Counted from the stretch's first letter, positions 42,380 to 52,515 are shown. The stretch: DNA of 64,000 nucleotides from Tenacibaculum sp. MAR_2010_89 (GCF_900105985.1 NZ_FNUB01000004.1:471501-535500); one strand, 5' to 3'. Program-made: numbers and translations. Notes: generated by a model from the sequence alone, not told the origin.

Positions 42380-43972
42380 TTAAAAATTACTGCTTCCGGT
42401 ATCCCACCAAAGTCTGGTTCCTCCATTATCTAAACCTTTTAAGAAGCTAACTGCCTTTTGAACATTTGCTGAATTGGTGTTCTTCTCACTATCCACAAAA
42501 TTGATACGGCGTATTTGAATATTGGTATCTATTTCTCCTCCACTGTTATTAACTACAACAGGAAAAACTTTAGGATATCCTGTTCTTCTAAATTCACTCC
42601 ATGCTTCTTGACCATCAGGAAACATTGCAATCCATTTTTGAGTAATTATTTGCTCTAATTGCTCTTCATTTGTTCCTGCCTGATTGTAAGCTATTTTTAC
42701 ATCTGTTGAATATGCTACATTATTAGTTGCATTAATTGCATCAACAAAATCGTTTGGAGTACTCGTTGCATCTGCTAAATAAGTACTAGCCCCTGCAACA
42801 CCATGCTGTGTAAAAGAAGCCTTTACACCTTCTTCATAATTTACTTTAGCATTTCCTGCTCCAGCCCAGCCTCTTAACGCTGCTTCAGCTTTCAAAAAAT
42901 GAATTTCAGCAGTTGTCATCCATACTTTTTGAGTAGCTGTCATCACAACTTCTCCTAATAAAGAATGGCTACCATATTGAGATTTCGCATTAATATCAAT
43001 TCCTTGACGAATTCCTTTATAATTTCCTAATGCTGCATTTGCTGGTGCATTAAAATATTTAGAAATTCTTCCATCATTGAATCCTTTTAAAATCACTTCC
43101 ATTTCTGCACTCATACAAATATCTCCCCAAGTTCCACTAATAGTTGCTAATGGATGTGAAAAACCACCCATGTTTACTGTCATTGTGTTTGCTATAAATC
43201 CTGCATCACTAGCTAATGCTTTTTCTCCTTCAATTTTAGCCATAGCCTGATTTACTTTAGATACTCTAATAGCTAATCGTAATCGTATAGAATTAGCAAA
43301 TGCTCTCCATGAAGCAACATCTCCTGCTAAGTTTGACTCGTCAAACGGAACAAATTGCATGTCACCTTCATATTTTTTTAATCCTGTAATAGCATCATCT
43401 AAATCTTTAAAAAACGCTTTATAGGCATCTTCTTGAGAATCGTATTCACCTGTAGTACCGTAATCATTAAATTTTGAATAACGAATAGGTCCAAAAACAT
43501 CTGATACTCTATGCATTGCCATTACTTTTATAACATTGGCTAAGAAAACAAATTTCTCTCCTCCTTGTGAATTTGATAATTCTACTTGCTCTTTTATCTC
43601 TCTTGCATATGGCATTACTCCATTTCCGTTATTTGCATCATATGCATCGTTCCATATAAAACCATTCCACCCATTAACTAAAGCGTATGTTTGATTATTT
43701 ATATTTCCTGCAAATGGTGTTGGAGCTGTCATATATCCTGAAAAAACATCAGCATTTAAGTTCTGTTGTAACTGGTAGTTCCATGCAGGCTCTACACGAA
43801 TTATATTAGAAAACATTGGTGAAAACCTAGATCCAATATGGTTATTTTGCTGTGTTAAGCTTTCTTGTGAGATACCATGTGGATCGGTATTTATCTTAGC
43901 AAAATCTTCTGTACACGCATTAACAATTACTAAAATTATTAATAGTTGTATATATTTAAAAGTTCGTTTCAT
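42380..43972 (-). CDS. SusD/RagB family lipoprotein (SusD-like type 2)
   Basis: A 530-residue surface lipoprotein with lipobox LVIVNACTED (Cys20). DFAKINTDPHGIS after the anchor and the helical TPR-like layout (FVFLANVIKVMAMHRVSDVFG, WRAFANSIRLRLAIRVSKV, TAEIHFLKAEAALRGWAGA) are typical of the SusD_2 group. QIITQKWIAMFPDGQEAWSEFRRTGYP is the usual C-terminal signature. It caps the SusC channel and binds the glycan. It starts 3 bases after SusC ends. Confidence 0.93.
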   Translation of the reverse strand: MKRTFKYIQLLIILVIVNACTEDFAKINTDPHGISQESLTQQNNHIGSRFSPMFSNIIRVEPAWNYQLQQNLNADVFSGYMTAPTPFAGNINNQTYALVNGWNGFIWNDAYDANNGNGVMPYAREIKEQVELSNSQGGEKFVFLANVIKVMAMHRVSDVFGPIRYSKFNDYGTTGEYDSQEDAYKAFFKDLDDAITGLKKYEGDMQFVPFDESNLAGDVASWRAFANSIRLRLAIRVSKVNQAMAKIEGEKALASDAGFIANTMTVNMGGFSHPLATISGTWGDICMSAEMEVILKGFNDGRISKYFNAPANAALGNYKGIRQGIDINAKSQYGSHSLLGEVVMTATQKVWMTTAEIHFLKAEAALRGWAGAGNAKVNYEEGVKASFTQHGVAGASTYLADATSTPNDFVDAINATNNVAYSTDVKIAYNQAGTNEEQLEQIITQKWIAMFPDGQEAWSEFRRTGYPKVFPVVVNNSGGEIDTNIQIRRINFVDSEKNTNSANVQKAVSFLKGLDNGGTRLWWDTGSSNF

Positions 43973-43975
43973 TTC

Positions 43976-46900
43976 TTAAAAGTTTATATTAACATTAAAC
44001 CCTATACTTCTTGTTGATGGTTGATTGAATATATCAACACCTTGTAAACCTAAACCTGTACTTGCAGATATGTTTGGATCAAATGGAGCTTCTTTATAGA
44101 AAAAGAATAAATTATTTGCTATTAAAGACAATCTTACGCTTTTAAAGAACTCTCCTTTTACAGGTAACTTATACCCTATAGATAATTCTCTTAAACTAAC
44201 ATTAGTTGCATCGTATACATATTCACCTAACATTCCATCTCTACCTCCAATAGCATTATAGTAATCTTGAGCCGTTATTTGAGATGCAACACCTGCTTCA
44301 TTTACTACATTAATCATTCCGCCATTAGTATTTCTAGCGTCTGCTGTTGCTTGAGAAACACCATATTTATCGTTTACAGCCTCTGTAACACTTACTACAT
44401 CTCCTCCGAATTTACCATCAATTAAAAAACTAAAAGTAAAATTCTTGTAATCAAAACTATTACTCCATCCTAAAGTAAAATCAGGTTGAGCATGAGCTAC
44501 TGTTTTAAATTCCGTTGATTTTAAAGCTCCAGAAGTATTAATTACTGGCACACCATTTTGATTTCTCACTAATGATCTTGCTTTTATACTACCAAAATCT
44601 TCTCCTTCTATTAATGAAAACTCATAACCATTTACACCTCTAGCAGTAACAATAGCCTCTCCATCTTGTAATGAAGGATGAACTGAAACGACTTTGTTTT
44701 TATTTTGTGCAAAATTTAATACTGTATTCCAAGTAAAGTTTTCATTTCTTATTGGCTTTCCATTTAAAACTAACTCTATACCTTTATTAGAAATCTCTCC
44801 AGCATTTACAATGTTTTGAGAGTATCCATTTGGATTAGGCTCAGCTTGAATAAAAAATATTTGATTCAATGTTTTTGTACTATAGTACGTTAACTCAAAA
44901 CCTAAACGGTTGTTTAAAAATCTCCACTCAGTTCCAATTTCAAATGCCTTTTGTCTTTCTGGCTCTAATGTTTCTCCTTCAATTGGAGCAAAAGGCGCCG
45001 TACTAATACCTGTATTCGTTTGATTTATTTTATTTAATGGTAATGTAGCATATACAGGTATATCTTTACCCACCTCAGCATAAGAAACTCTAAGCTTTCC
45101 AAAATTAATTGACTCAGGCATTTCAAACATTTCTGAAAGAACCCCCGTTAAACCAATAGATGGATAGAAAAATGAAGTTGAATTTGTATTTACTAAGGTA
45201 GATGACCAATCTGTTCTTCCTGTTACATCTAAGAATAACATTTTTTTATACCCAAAATTTGCTGATCCAAATACAGATTGCACTTCTCTATTTCCAACTG
45301 ATTGCCTTATATTATTAGTTGTTTCAAAATTAGCAATAGTAAAAACATTTGGAAAGTTTAATCCTTTACCATCTCTACCAGAATCTAATAAAATTTGATC
45401 TCCAATAGAATATTTTGTTAAACTAGTTCCTAATAAACCTGTAAAAGTTAAATCTTCTGAAAAGTCTTTAGAATAATTAGCTATTAAATCAATGTATTGT
45501 TGTGTGTTTTCAGTTTTCTCTAAAACATACCTTCCATTATCTCCAGAATTTACAGGATCTGTTCCTGCATATTGCTTTTTATCAAATGTAAAAAATGACT
45601 TATCATAACTTACTCTCGACTGTAATGAGAAGTTATCTGTTACTTGATATTTAGCAGATACATTTGCTAATACTCTTTGTACAATATCTTGACTCGGGTT
45701 TCTGTTTATTAACCAATATGGATTTTGCTGAATGTTTTCATCAAAAGAAGAAGCATACTGATCCATCATATTAGTTGTTTGATTAAAATATTCAAATTTA
45801 TTTTTATAAATATCTCTATCAATTCCTACTGGATGTAAGTACACACCTGTTAACGCATTCGAGTACAAACCATTTGTAGGTCTATTCCATATTCTTTGAT
45901 CAGATAAATTAACACTTGCAGAAATATTTATTTTATCTTTTAAAAATTTAGCCGTTTCTCGTAATGTTACATTATTTCTAACTAGTCTATTTCCTGGAAC
46001 AACACCTTCAGCTAATGTATTAGCATATGAAAAATAGGTTTGTACTTTAGCATTTCCTGATGTTAAAGCTACAGAGTTTATTGCTGTATAACCTGTATTA
46101 AAAAAACTTTTAGCATCGTTACTTAATCCTTGAGCTTTTGCACCCCATGATTTAGGGTCAGTTACTCTACCATTTTCAGCTATTGGACTTCCCACTGAAG
46201 CTGATTGATATTCAGATTGCAATTTTGGTAAAGACATTACATTGTCAACTGTAAAACTAGATGAAACATTTACAGACAATCTACCTTCTTTTCCTTTTTT
46301 TGTTGTTACAAGAATTACACCATTTGCACCTTGACTTCCATATAAAGCAGAAGCTGACGCTCCTTTTAATACTGTTATAGATTCAACATCATCAGGATTA
46401 ATTAAAGACATAGCGTCTCCTCCATCTCTGTTCCCTGTTTGACTACCAAAAATATCAGTTCCTGGTTCTGAACCATTAGATCCATTTCCACTATTTAACA
46501 TTGGTACTCCATCAATAACATATAAAGGATCATTATTAGTAGTAGAAGAGTTACCTCTTAATACAACTTTTGCAGTTCCTCCTACACCAGACGAACTTCT
46601 TGTGATAGTTACCCCTGCTGATTTACCTGATAAACTGTTAATAGGATTTGTTTGTTTTACCTTTGTTAATTCATCTCCATTTACTTCCTGAGCTGAATAA
46701 GTAAGTGCCTTTTTTTCTTTTTTAATTCCTAAGGCAGTTACAACTACTTCATTTAAAACATTATCATCTTCTAATGCTATATTAATAGTTACTGACTGAT
46801 TGGTTACAGCTTTTGATTGTGCTTTCATACCTAAATAAGTAAAAAGCAAAACATCTCCTACTGAGGCTTTAATTTGATATTTCCCATCAAAGTCGGTTTC

Positions 46901-47062
46901 AACCCCTTTAGTAGTTCCTTTAATAATTACTCCTACCCCCGGAAGAGGTCCCCCCTCTGACTTCGAAGTCACTACCCCTTTTATTGTTTTTTCTTGACCT
47001 AAAGCCAGTTGTGTTACTAAAAAAGAAAAACAAAATAGTAGTAAAATTTTATTTTTTTTCAT
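43976..47062 (-). CDS. SusC/RagA family TonB-linked outer membrane transporter
   Basis: A 1028-residue TonB-dependent transporter. The signal peptide is LLLFCFSFLVTQLALG. A carboxypeptidase-D-like domain follows (KGVVTSKSEGGPLPGVGVII, about 27-105), then the plug with the SusC motif SSTTNNDPLYVIDGVP and VLKGASASALYGSQGANGV, then the barrel, ending with a terminal aromatic (Phe) strand. It imports oligosaccharides over the outer membrane with energy from TonB. The surrounding hexosaminidase, kinase and deaminase point to GlcNAc-containing oligomers. Confidence 0.95.
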   Translation of the reverse strand: MKKNKILLLFCFSFLVTQLALGQEKTIKGVVTSKSEGGPLPGVGVIIKGTTKGVETDFDGKYQIKASVGDVLLFTYLGMKAQSKAVTNQSVTINIALEDDNVLNEVVVTALGIKKEKKALTYSAQEVNGDELTKVKQTNPINSLSGKSAGVTITRSSSGVGGTAKVVLRGNSSTTNNDPLYVIDGVPMLNSGNGSNGSEPGTDIFGSQTGNRDGGDAMSLINPDDVESITVLKGASASALYGSQGANGVILVTTKKGKEGRLSVNVSSSFTVDNVMSLPKLQSEYQSASVGSPIAENGRVTDPKSWGAKAQGLSNDAKSFFNTGYTAINSVALTSGNAKVQTYFSYANTLAEGVVPGNRLVRNNVTLRETAKFLKDKINISASVNLSDQRIWNRPTNGLYSNALTGVYLHPVGIDRDIYKNKFEYFNQTTNMMDQYASSFDENIQQNPYWLINRNPSQDIVQRVLANVSAKYQVTDNFSLQSRVSYDKSFFTFDKKQYAGTDPVNSGDNGRYVLEKTENTQQYIDLIANYSKDFSEDLTFTGLLGTSLTKYSIGDQILLDSGRDGKGLNFPNVFTIANFETTNNIRQSVGNREVQSVFGSANFGYKKMLFLDVTGRTDWSSTLVNTNSTSFFYPSIGLTGVLSEMFEMPESINFGKLRVSYAEVGKDIPVYATLPLNKINQTNTGISTAPFAPIEGETLEPERQKAFEIGTEWRFLNNRLGFELTYYSTKTLNQIFFIQAEPNPNGYSQNIVNAGEISNKGIELVLNGKPIRNENFTWNTVLNFAQNKNKVVSVHPSLQDGEAIVTARGVNGYEFSLIEGEDFGSIKARSLVRNQNGVPVINTSGALKSTEFKTVAHAQPDFTLGWSNSFDYKNFTFSFLIDGKFGGDVVSVTEAVNDKYGVSQATADARNTNGGMINVVNEAGVASQITAQDYYNAIGGRDGMLGEYVYDATNVSLRELSIGYKLPVKGEFFKSVRLSLIANNLFFFYKEAPFDPNISASTGLGLQGVDIFNQPSTRSIGFNVNINF

Positions 47063-47157
47063 GAATAAGTTAATTAATTGTTTGCTTAAAGTTATGTACT
47101 TCTGAAAATGTTAAAAAAATATTATATACAAACAACATCAAATAGGCAATGAATGAC

Positions 47158-47196
47158 TCTATTTTATAGATTATCATAAATCAGTCTATTTTAGAT
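47158..47196. promoter_or_regulatory. Direct repeat between susC and the LytS-type kinase gene
   Basis: TCTATTTTATAGAT (47158-47171) and TCTATTTTAGAT (47185-47196) repeat in the same direction with starts 27 bases apart, in the divergent region. They could be binding sites for the LytTR regulator encoded next to them or for the LacI-type protein. Confidence 0.35.
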
Positions 47197-47208
47197 GTTA
47201 AGTCTTGT

Positions 47209-48318
47209 TTGGTACACCCAAAAAAATGGTATAAATTACACACTCAATTTACTTTAATTTTGAATTTTAGAAAAAATAAATACTCAAATAGAACCATAAA
47301 AAGAAAGTACCATATCCTTTTTTGGGCTGGCTATTTTCTTTTTAACGTTATTAGATGGGGAAGCTATTTTGATGATTATTGGTACTCATTAAAATCTAAC
47401 TTAATAGAATTCCCTCTACATATATTTATTGTTTATGCTAATTTGTATTTTTTTATTCCAAAATACCTAATACAAAAAAAGTATAAAAGATATATTACAT
47501 CATTATTTATATCACTAAGTTTTTTATACACTGCTAGAACAGCTCTTAATTATTTCCTAGTCACTAAAAACATATGGCCAGAATCTGAAGGATACCAAGA
47601 GGCCTTTACCTTTAATCATATTATAGCTGTTACACTGGGAGAACTATATGTTTTAGCTTTAGCTACAGCTATAAAACTAACAGTAGACTGGGTAAACCAA
47701 CGCAATAGAATAGAAAATTTAAAAAAAGAGCATTTAAAAAGTGAATTAAACTTTTTAAAAACCCAAATACAGCCACATTTTTTCTTTAACACATTAAACA
47801 ACCTGTATGCTTTAACTTTGGAAAAATCAGATTTAGCATCAACAGTCGTATTAAAACTATCTGATATAATGCAATACGTTATTTATGATGTAAAAGAACC
47901 CAAGGTAAAGCTTTTAAAAGAAATTGAATACATCCAAAACTATTTAGATTTAGAATTACTTCGTTGCAATAAAAATTCAACAGTAGATTTAAACATAAAA
48001 GGAAATATAGCCAACGCAAAAGTGCCTCCTTTAATTTTTTTATCATACATAGAAAACTGTTTTAAACATGGAAATAAAAATAATAATGATTTTTATATCT
48101 ATATTAGTTTCGAAATCACTCAAGAAAACAATTTAATTTTTAGTCTTAAAAATAGTTTCGAGCCTTCTTTAAATCAAAAGAAAAAAAGAGGGATCGGAAA
48201 TACAAATACGAAAAGAAGGCTTGATTTAATATTCAAAAAAAATTATAAACTTGATATTTCACAAGAAAATAATTTATATTCTGTTAATTTAGAGATTCCT
48301 CTAACCAAAAAACAATAA
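47209..48318 (+). CDS. LytS-type sensor histidine kinase
   Basis: A kinase of up to 369 residues with four membrane segments (HILFWAGYFLFNVI, FPLHIFIVYANLYFF, YITSLFISLSFLY, IAVTLGELYVLALATAI). A short coiled coil leads to the His_kinase box TQIQPHFFFNTLNNLYAL and the ATPase motif LIFLSYIENCFKHGNKN, then GIGNTNTKRRLDLIF. The start is uncertain: there is no ATG, and TTG at 47209 or TTG at 47260 are both possible. It is followed one base later by its LytTR response regulator and faces susC, so it probably senses or controls amino-sugar use. Confidence 0.88.
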   Translation: MVHPKKWYKLHTQFTLILNFRKNKYSNRTIKRKYHILFWAGYFLFNVIRWGSYFDDYWYSLKSNLIEFPLHIFIVYANLYFFIPKYLIQKKYKRYITSLFISLSFLYTARTALNYFLVTKNIWPESEGYQEAFTFNHIIAVTLGELYVLALATAIKLTVDWVNQRNRIENLKKEHLKSELNFLKTQIQPHFFFNTLNNLYALTLEKSDLASTVVLKLSDIMQYVIYDVKEPKVKLLKEIEYIQNYLDLELLRCNKNSTVDLNIKGNIANAKVPPLIFLSYIENCFKHGNKNNNDFYIYISFEITQENNLIFSLKNSFEPSLNQKKKRGIGNTNTKRRLDLIFKKNYKLDISQENNLYSVNLEIPLTKKQ

Positions 48319-48319
48319 A

Positions 48320-49027
48320 GTGAAAATTAATTGTGTTATTATAGATGACGAACCTTTAGCTATTAATGTTATAAAAAACCACCTACAAGAATTTCAAAAC
48401 ATAAATATTGTAGATACATTTAATAACCCTTTAGAAGCAATAAACACTCTTGAGAAAGACCCTATAGATGTTTTGTTTTTAGATATTAATATGCCAAAAA
48501 TGAACGGGTTAGAATTCTTAAAAAATATCCCTGTAAAACCACATGTAATCATTACAACTGCTTATCGAGAATTTGCTGCAGAAAGTTACGATCTAGATGT
48601 TCTTGATTACTTAGTAAAACCTATACCTTTTCCACGATTTTTAAAATCGATTAATAAACTTACTCAACAACTACATTTAAATCAAAATGTGAAAAATATT
48701 CATACAAATGAAGATTCTTATATTTTTTTAAAGGTAGACAAAAAACTAGTTAAGGTAAAATATGACAACCTCTTGTACATAGAAAGTTTAAAAGACTACA
48801 TAAAAGTTTGTACTACTGATGGAAACTACATCGTACATAAATCATTAACAAGTATAACAGAAGAACTACCAAGCAATAACTTTTTACGTATTCATAGATC
48901 ATATACAATTGCTATTGATAAAGTAAATTCTGTTGAAGGAAATTCAGTAGATATAAACAATAAAAGAATACCTATAGGTAGAAAATACATAAACAATACA
49001 AAACAAATTATTTTAAACAATAATTAA
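48320..49027 (+). CDS. LytTR family response regulator
   Basis: A 235-residue protein starting at GTG. The receiver domain has the acidic DDE at 9-11, phospho-acceptor D55 in LFLDINMPKMNG, and Lys in LVKPI. The LytTR DNA-binding domain covers about 135-233 (IFLKVDKKLVKVKYDNLLYIE, LPSNNFLRIHRSYTIAIDKV, IPIGRKYI). It is paired with the LytS-type kinase. Its targets may include susC or the symporter genes; this is inferred from position. Confidence 0.93.
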   Translation: MKINCVIIDDEPLAINVIKNHLQEFQNINIVDTFNNPLEAINTLEKDPIDVLFLDINMPKMNGLEFLKNIPVKPHVIITTAYREFAAESYDLDVLDYLVKPIPFPRFLKSINKLTQQLHLNQNVKNIHTNEDSYIFLKVDKKLVKVKYDNLLYIESLKDYIKVCTTDGNYIVHKSLTSITEELPSNNFLRIHRSYTIAIDKVNSVEGNSVDINNKRIPIGRKYINNTKQIILNNN

Positions 49028-49035
49028 TTAATGAA

Positions 49036-49065
49036 AATAAAGGCTTTTTGTCTTTGTTTTTATTT
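49036..49065 (+). terminator. Probable terminator of the LytS/LytTR pair
   Basis: A short stem AAAGGC/GTCTTT (one G-U pair) with a 5-base loop, followed by G and T-rich sequence, just after the regulator stop. Confidence 0.5.
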
Positions 49066-49154
49066 TGTTTATCAAAAAAAACATAGTTGTTGGTAGAATT
49101 AATTTACCATAAACCTTTCAATTTCATTAGATTTCAACTTTTAAAAACTAATTA

Positions 49155-50969
49155 ATGATTAACTTAAGCTCTCTTGATTACACTATAATCATATTATTTT
49201 TCACTATTGTATTGGCAATAGGTATATATGTATCTAAAAAATCTGGTAAAAATTCAGAAGAGTTTTTTTTATCTGGAAGAAACATGCCTTGGTGGTTATT
49301 AGGATTATCAATGGTAGCAACAACATTTTCAACTGATACACCTAACTTAGTTACAGATATAGTTAGAAAAAACGGAGTCTCTGGAAATTGGGTTTGGTGG
49401 GCTTTTCTAATAACAGGTTTACTAACAGTATTTGTTTACGCTAAACTTTGGCGAAAATCAAATGTAAATACAGACATTGAATTTTATGAACTGCGTTATG
49501 GTGGAAAACCTGCAAAATTTCTTAGAAAGCTACGTGCCGTATATCTTGGTGTCATATTCAATATAATGGCTATGGCTGCAGTAACACTTGCCGCTATAAA
49601 AATTGGTCAAATAATGCTTGGCTTAGAACCTTGGCAAACCATTGTATACGCAGGAGTAATTACAGTTATTTTCAGTGCTATAGGAGGATTCAAAGGTGTC
49701 GTTTATACAGATTTCTTATTGTTCTTTGTTGCAATGATTGGTGCAATTGGTGCTGCTTGGTATTTAGTTAGCTTACCAGAAATTGGAGGTTTAAAAAACT
49801 TAGTTACACATGAAAACGTTATAAATAAACTATCAATACTACCTGACTTTAGTAATACTGAAGCTGTTATTACCTTATTAGTAATACCTTTTGCTGTTCA
49901 ATGGTGGAGTGCCTGGTACCCAGGTGCTGAACCTGGTGGTGGTGGTTATATTGCTCAACGAATGCTTGCCGCAAAAAACGAAAATCATGCTATAGGTGCT
50001 ACATTCTTTTTTAATATTATGCATTACGCTTTACGCCCATGGCCATGGATCTTAGTTGCTTTAGCTTCTTTAGTTTTATACCCTGATTTAGCTAGTATAA
50101 AAGAGGCTTTTCCAAATGTAGCCGACAATAAGCTAGGGCATGATTTAGCATACTCTGCCATGTTAACAAAACTACCTAGTGGTTTATTAGGTATTGTTTT
50201 AGCTTCTCTGATAGCAGCATATATGAGTACTATTTCAACTCATTTAAACTGGGGAGCGTCTTATATAGTAAATGATTTTTACAAACAACAAATTAACCCA
50301 AATGCTTCGGAAAAAAAGCTAGTTCTAGTAGGTCGAGTTTCAACAGTTGTTTTAATGTTATTTAGTGCTTTATTCGCATTATTATTAACAAATGCCCTAC
50401 AGTTATTCGAAGTTATTTTAATGTTTGGAGCTGGTACAGGGCTAATATTTATTTTACGTTGGTTTTGGTGGCGTATTAATGCCTGGAGTGAAATTGCTGC
50501 AATGTTTTCTTCTGGTATAATTTCAATACTATTAAATTTCACTTCATTTGGCGAGGTTCTTTTTAATTCAGAAACAGGGGTGTTTCCTAGCTGGTTTAAA
50601 TTCCCGTTTATTGTACTTATAACAACTTTAGTATGGGTAATAACAACCTTTTTAACCTCTCCTGAAAAAGATAAAGTTTTATATAATTTTTATAAAAAAA
50701 TACAACCTGGGGGAAAAGGTTGGAAACATATTACAAACAAAGCTCAAAACGAAAACATCAACCTTATTAATTCAAATGAAAAATGGAGCGTTCCTAACGG
50801 AATATTAGCCATGCTTTTAGGCACTGTATTTATTTACAGCTGTATGTTCGCTACTGGTTACTGGATTTATGGTAAATATACCTTAGCACTTATTATTACA
50901 ACAATCGCTATTGTATTTGCCTATTTACTTATAAGAGTATGGAAAAAAATAAGCACAACTATTTTATAA
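49155..50969 (+). CDS. Sodium:solute symporter family protein
   Basis: A 604-residue SSS-family transporter with about 14 membrane segments. It begins with the typical LDYTIIILFFTIVLAIGIY, then EEFFLSGRNMPWWLLGLSMVATTFSTDTPN. The sodium-site helix region (SLIAAYMSTISTHLNWGASYIVND) is conserved. Relatives in Bacteroidota loci move sugars or glycosides across the inner membrane with Na+. It lies in the nag locus and lacks other transporter partners, so GlcNAc or its oligomers are the likely cargo; the substrate itself is inferred. Confidence 0.9.
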   Translation: MINLSSLDYTIIILFFTIVLAIGIYVSKKSGKNSEEFFLSGRNMPWWLLGLSMVATTFSTDTPNLVTDIVRKNGVSGNWVWWAFLITGLLTVFVYAKLWRKSNVNTDIEFYELRYGGKPAKFLRKLRAVYLGVIFNIMAMAAVTLAAIKIGQIMLGLEPWQTIVYAGVITVIFSAIGGFKGVVYTDFLLFFVAMIGAIGAAWYLVSLPEIGGLKNLVTHENVINKLSILPDFSNTEAVITLLVIPFAVQWWSAWYPGAEPGGGGYIAQRMLAAKNENHAIGATFFFNIMHYALRPWPWILVALASLVLYPDLASIKEAFPNVADNKLGHDLAYSAMLTKLPSGLLGIVLASLIAAYMSTISTHLNWGASYIVNDFYKQQINPNASEKKLVLVGRVSTVVLMLFSALFALLLTNALQLFEVILMFGAGTGLIFILRWFWWRINAWSEIAAMFSSGIISILLNFTSFGEVLFNSETGVFPSWFKFPFIVLITTLVWVITTFLTSPEKDKVLYNFYKKIQPGGKGWKHITNKAQNENINLINSNEKWSVPNGILAMLLGTVFIYSCMFATGYWIYGKYTLALIITTIAIVFAYLLIRVWKKISTTIL

Positions 50970-50982
50970 CAATATATTCTCT

Positions 50983-52074
50983 GTGAAACGATTACAATCA
51001 GTTGATACACTTAGAGGGCTAACTATAATTGCAATGATTCTAGTTAACAACCCAGGTACTTGGAGCTTTGTTTACCCTCCATTACTTCATGCTAAATGGC
51101 ATGGATTAACTCCAACTGATTTAATCTTTCCCTTTTTTTTATTTATCGTAGGAATATCAATAGCACTAGCTTATAAAAATAAGAACGCTAACAAAGCTAC
51201 TTATAAAAAAATAATTGTTAGAAGTTTAAAATTAGTTGGATTAGGTTTATTTATAAATATTTTTACTCCAAATTTTCCTTTTTTTGAGGAACTACAAACT
51301 ATAAGAATACCTGGTGTACTGCAAAGAATAGGAATTGTTTTTTTTGTTTCTTCAATATTATTTCTAAACCTAACTATAAAAAGTATTATCTCAGTAATCA
51401 TCTTTGTATTAATAGGGTATTTTTTATTTACAGGTTTTATACATTTACCTAATGGAGAACTCCCTTCTTTTGATAACAATTTAAACAATTGGTCAAATTA
51501 TACTGATTATAAAATTCTAGGAAAACATATGTGGAGAAGTACTTTTGATCCAGAAGGCCTACTTAGCACCATTCCGTCAATTGTAACTTGCTTGCTAGGT
51601 ATCGTTGCTGGTAAAATACTTACTTTCAAAAACAACTATAAAAAAGAACACCAATTACTTTTTTATGCTATAATTCTTTTTACTCTAGGCTACACTTGGA
51701 GTATTTGGTACCCTATAAATAAAACTATTTGGACAGGTAGCTTTGTTTTAGTTACGGCAGGCTGGGCTTCATTTGCCCTTTCTATTACTTATTATATTAA
51801 TGATATAAAAAACATTACACTAAGTAAAAAGCTTATATATGTTAGTAAAAATGCCATAACTATTTATTTTTTATCAATGGTAATAGCCAAAACATTTTAT
51901 TTAATTAAAGTAAATGATAATGAAAGTATACATTCTTGGTTATTTAATATTTTTTTCAACCATCATATTCAAATTACTGAGTTAGCCTCTTTGCTATATG
52001 CTCTTAGCGTTGTTTCTTTTTATCTTTTACTAAGTTACATTCTTTTTAAAAAGAATATTTTTTTTAAAGTATAA
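50983..52074 (+). CDS. NagX-like membrane acyltransferase (DUF5009/HGSNAT family)
   Basis: A 363-residue protein with about ten membrane segments, starting at GTG. The N-terminal RLQSVDTLRGLTIIAMILVN with LLHAKWHGLTPTDLIFPFFLFIVG is the signature of the COG4299 family, which includes heparan-alpha-glucosaminide N-acetyltransferase and the NagX proteins found in bacterial chitin/GlcNAc loci. It could move an acetyl group onto glucosamine across the membrane or act in transport. It starts 13 bases after the symporter, which supports a linked role. Confidence 0.85.
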   Translation: MKRLQSVDTLRGLTIIAMILVNNPGTWSFVYPPLLHAKWHGLTPTDLIFPFFLFIVGISIALAYKNKNANKATYKKIIVRSLKLVGLGLFINIFTPNFPFFEELQTIRIPGVLQRIGIVFFVSSILFLNLTIKSIISVIIFVLIGYFLFTGFIHLPNGELPSFDNNLNNWSNYTDYKILGKHMWRSTFDPEGLLSTIPSIVTCLLGIVAGKILTFKNNYKKEHQLLFYAIILFTLGYTWSIWYPINKTIWTGSFVLVTAGWASFALSITYYINDIKNITLSKKLIYVSKNAITIYFLSMVIAKTFYLIKVNDNESIHSWLFNIFFNHHIQITELASLLYALSVVSFYLLLSYILFKKNIFFKV

Positions 52075-52079
52075 CAATC

Positions 52080-52412
52080 ATGCTATCAACTAATCAATCA
52101 ATTCAAGAGAATAAATATTTTTCGAAATTAATTTATTCGAAATCTTATTATAGTACGTCATTTTCAGATAATATTTCTTTTTCTTTATATGAGAAATTTA
52201 AAAACTGGATAGTTGGTGAGTTTGATTTGTTCTTTAAAGAAGAAAATCATAACAGTTTAAATATATATTTTCCTAACGGAATAATAACAATAGAAATAAA
52301 GAACAACACAAAAATAAGTATCATTGTTAAAAACAAGAATAGTAAAAAATGTAAAAACATGATGCAAAAAGTTCTTAAACTGTATCTTTTCTCCTTACCA
52401 AAAATCACTTAA
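52080..52412 (+). CDS. Small uncharacterised protein
   Basis: A 110-residue soluble protein with no signal peptide, rich in Asn, Lys, Ser and Phe. Predicted beta strands are SLNIYFPNGIITIEI and KISIIVKN, and a helix follows (CKNMMQKVLKLYLFSL). It starts 5 bases after the NagX-like gene, so it probably belongs to that operon. I recognise no family. Confidence 0.5.
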   Translation: MLSTNQSIQENKYFSKLIYSKSYYSTSFSDNISFSLYEKFKNWIVGEFDLFFKEENHNSLNIYFPNGIITIEIKNNTKISIIVKNKNSKKCKNMMQKVLKLYLFSLPKIT

Positions 52413-52467
52413 AAAAAAGACTCTCAAACGATTAAAAAAATACATTTAAAAAAAGTAAAAAAAAGTT

Positions 52468-52497
52468 TTTGTAGTTTCGAAAATCATTATATATTTG
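52468..52497 (+). promoter_or_regulatory. Promoter of tRNA-Thr
   Basis: TTTG at 52468-52471, an 18-base spacer, then TATATTTG at 52490-52497. The tRNA begins 18 bases further on. Confidence 0.7.
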
Positions 52498-52515
52498 CCA
52501 CGCTTTAAAGCAAAA

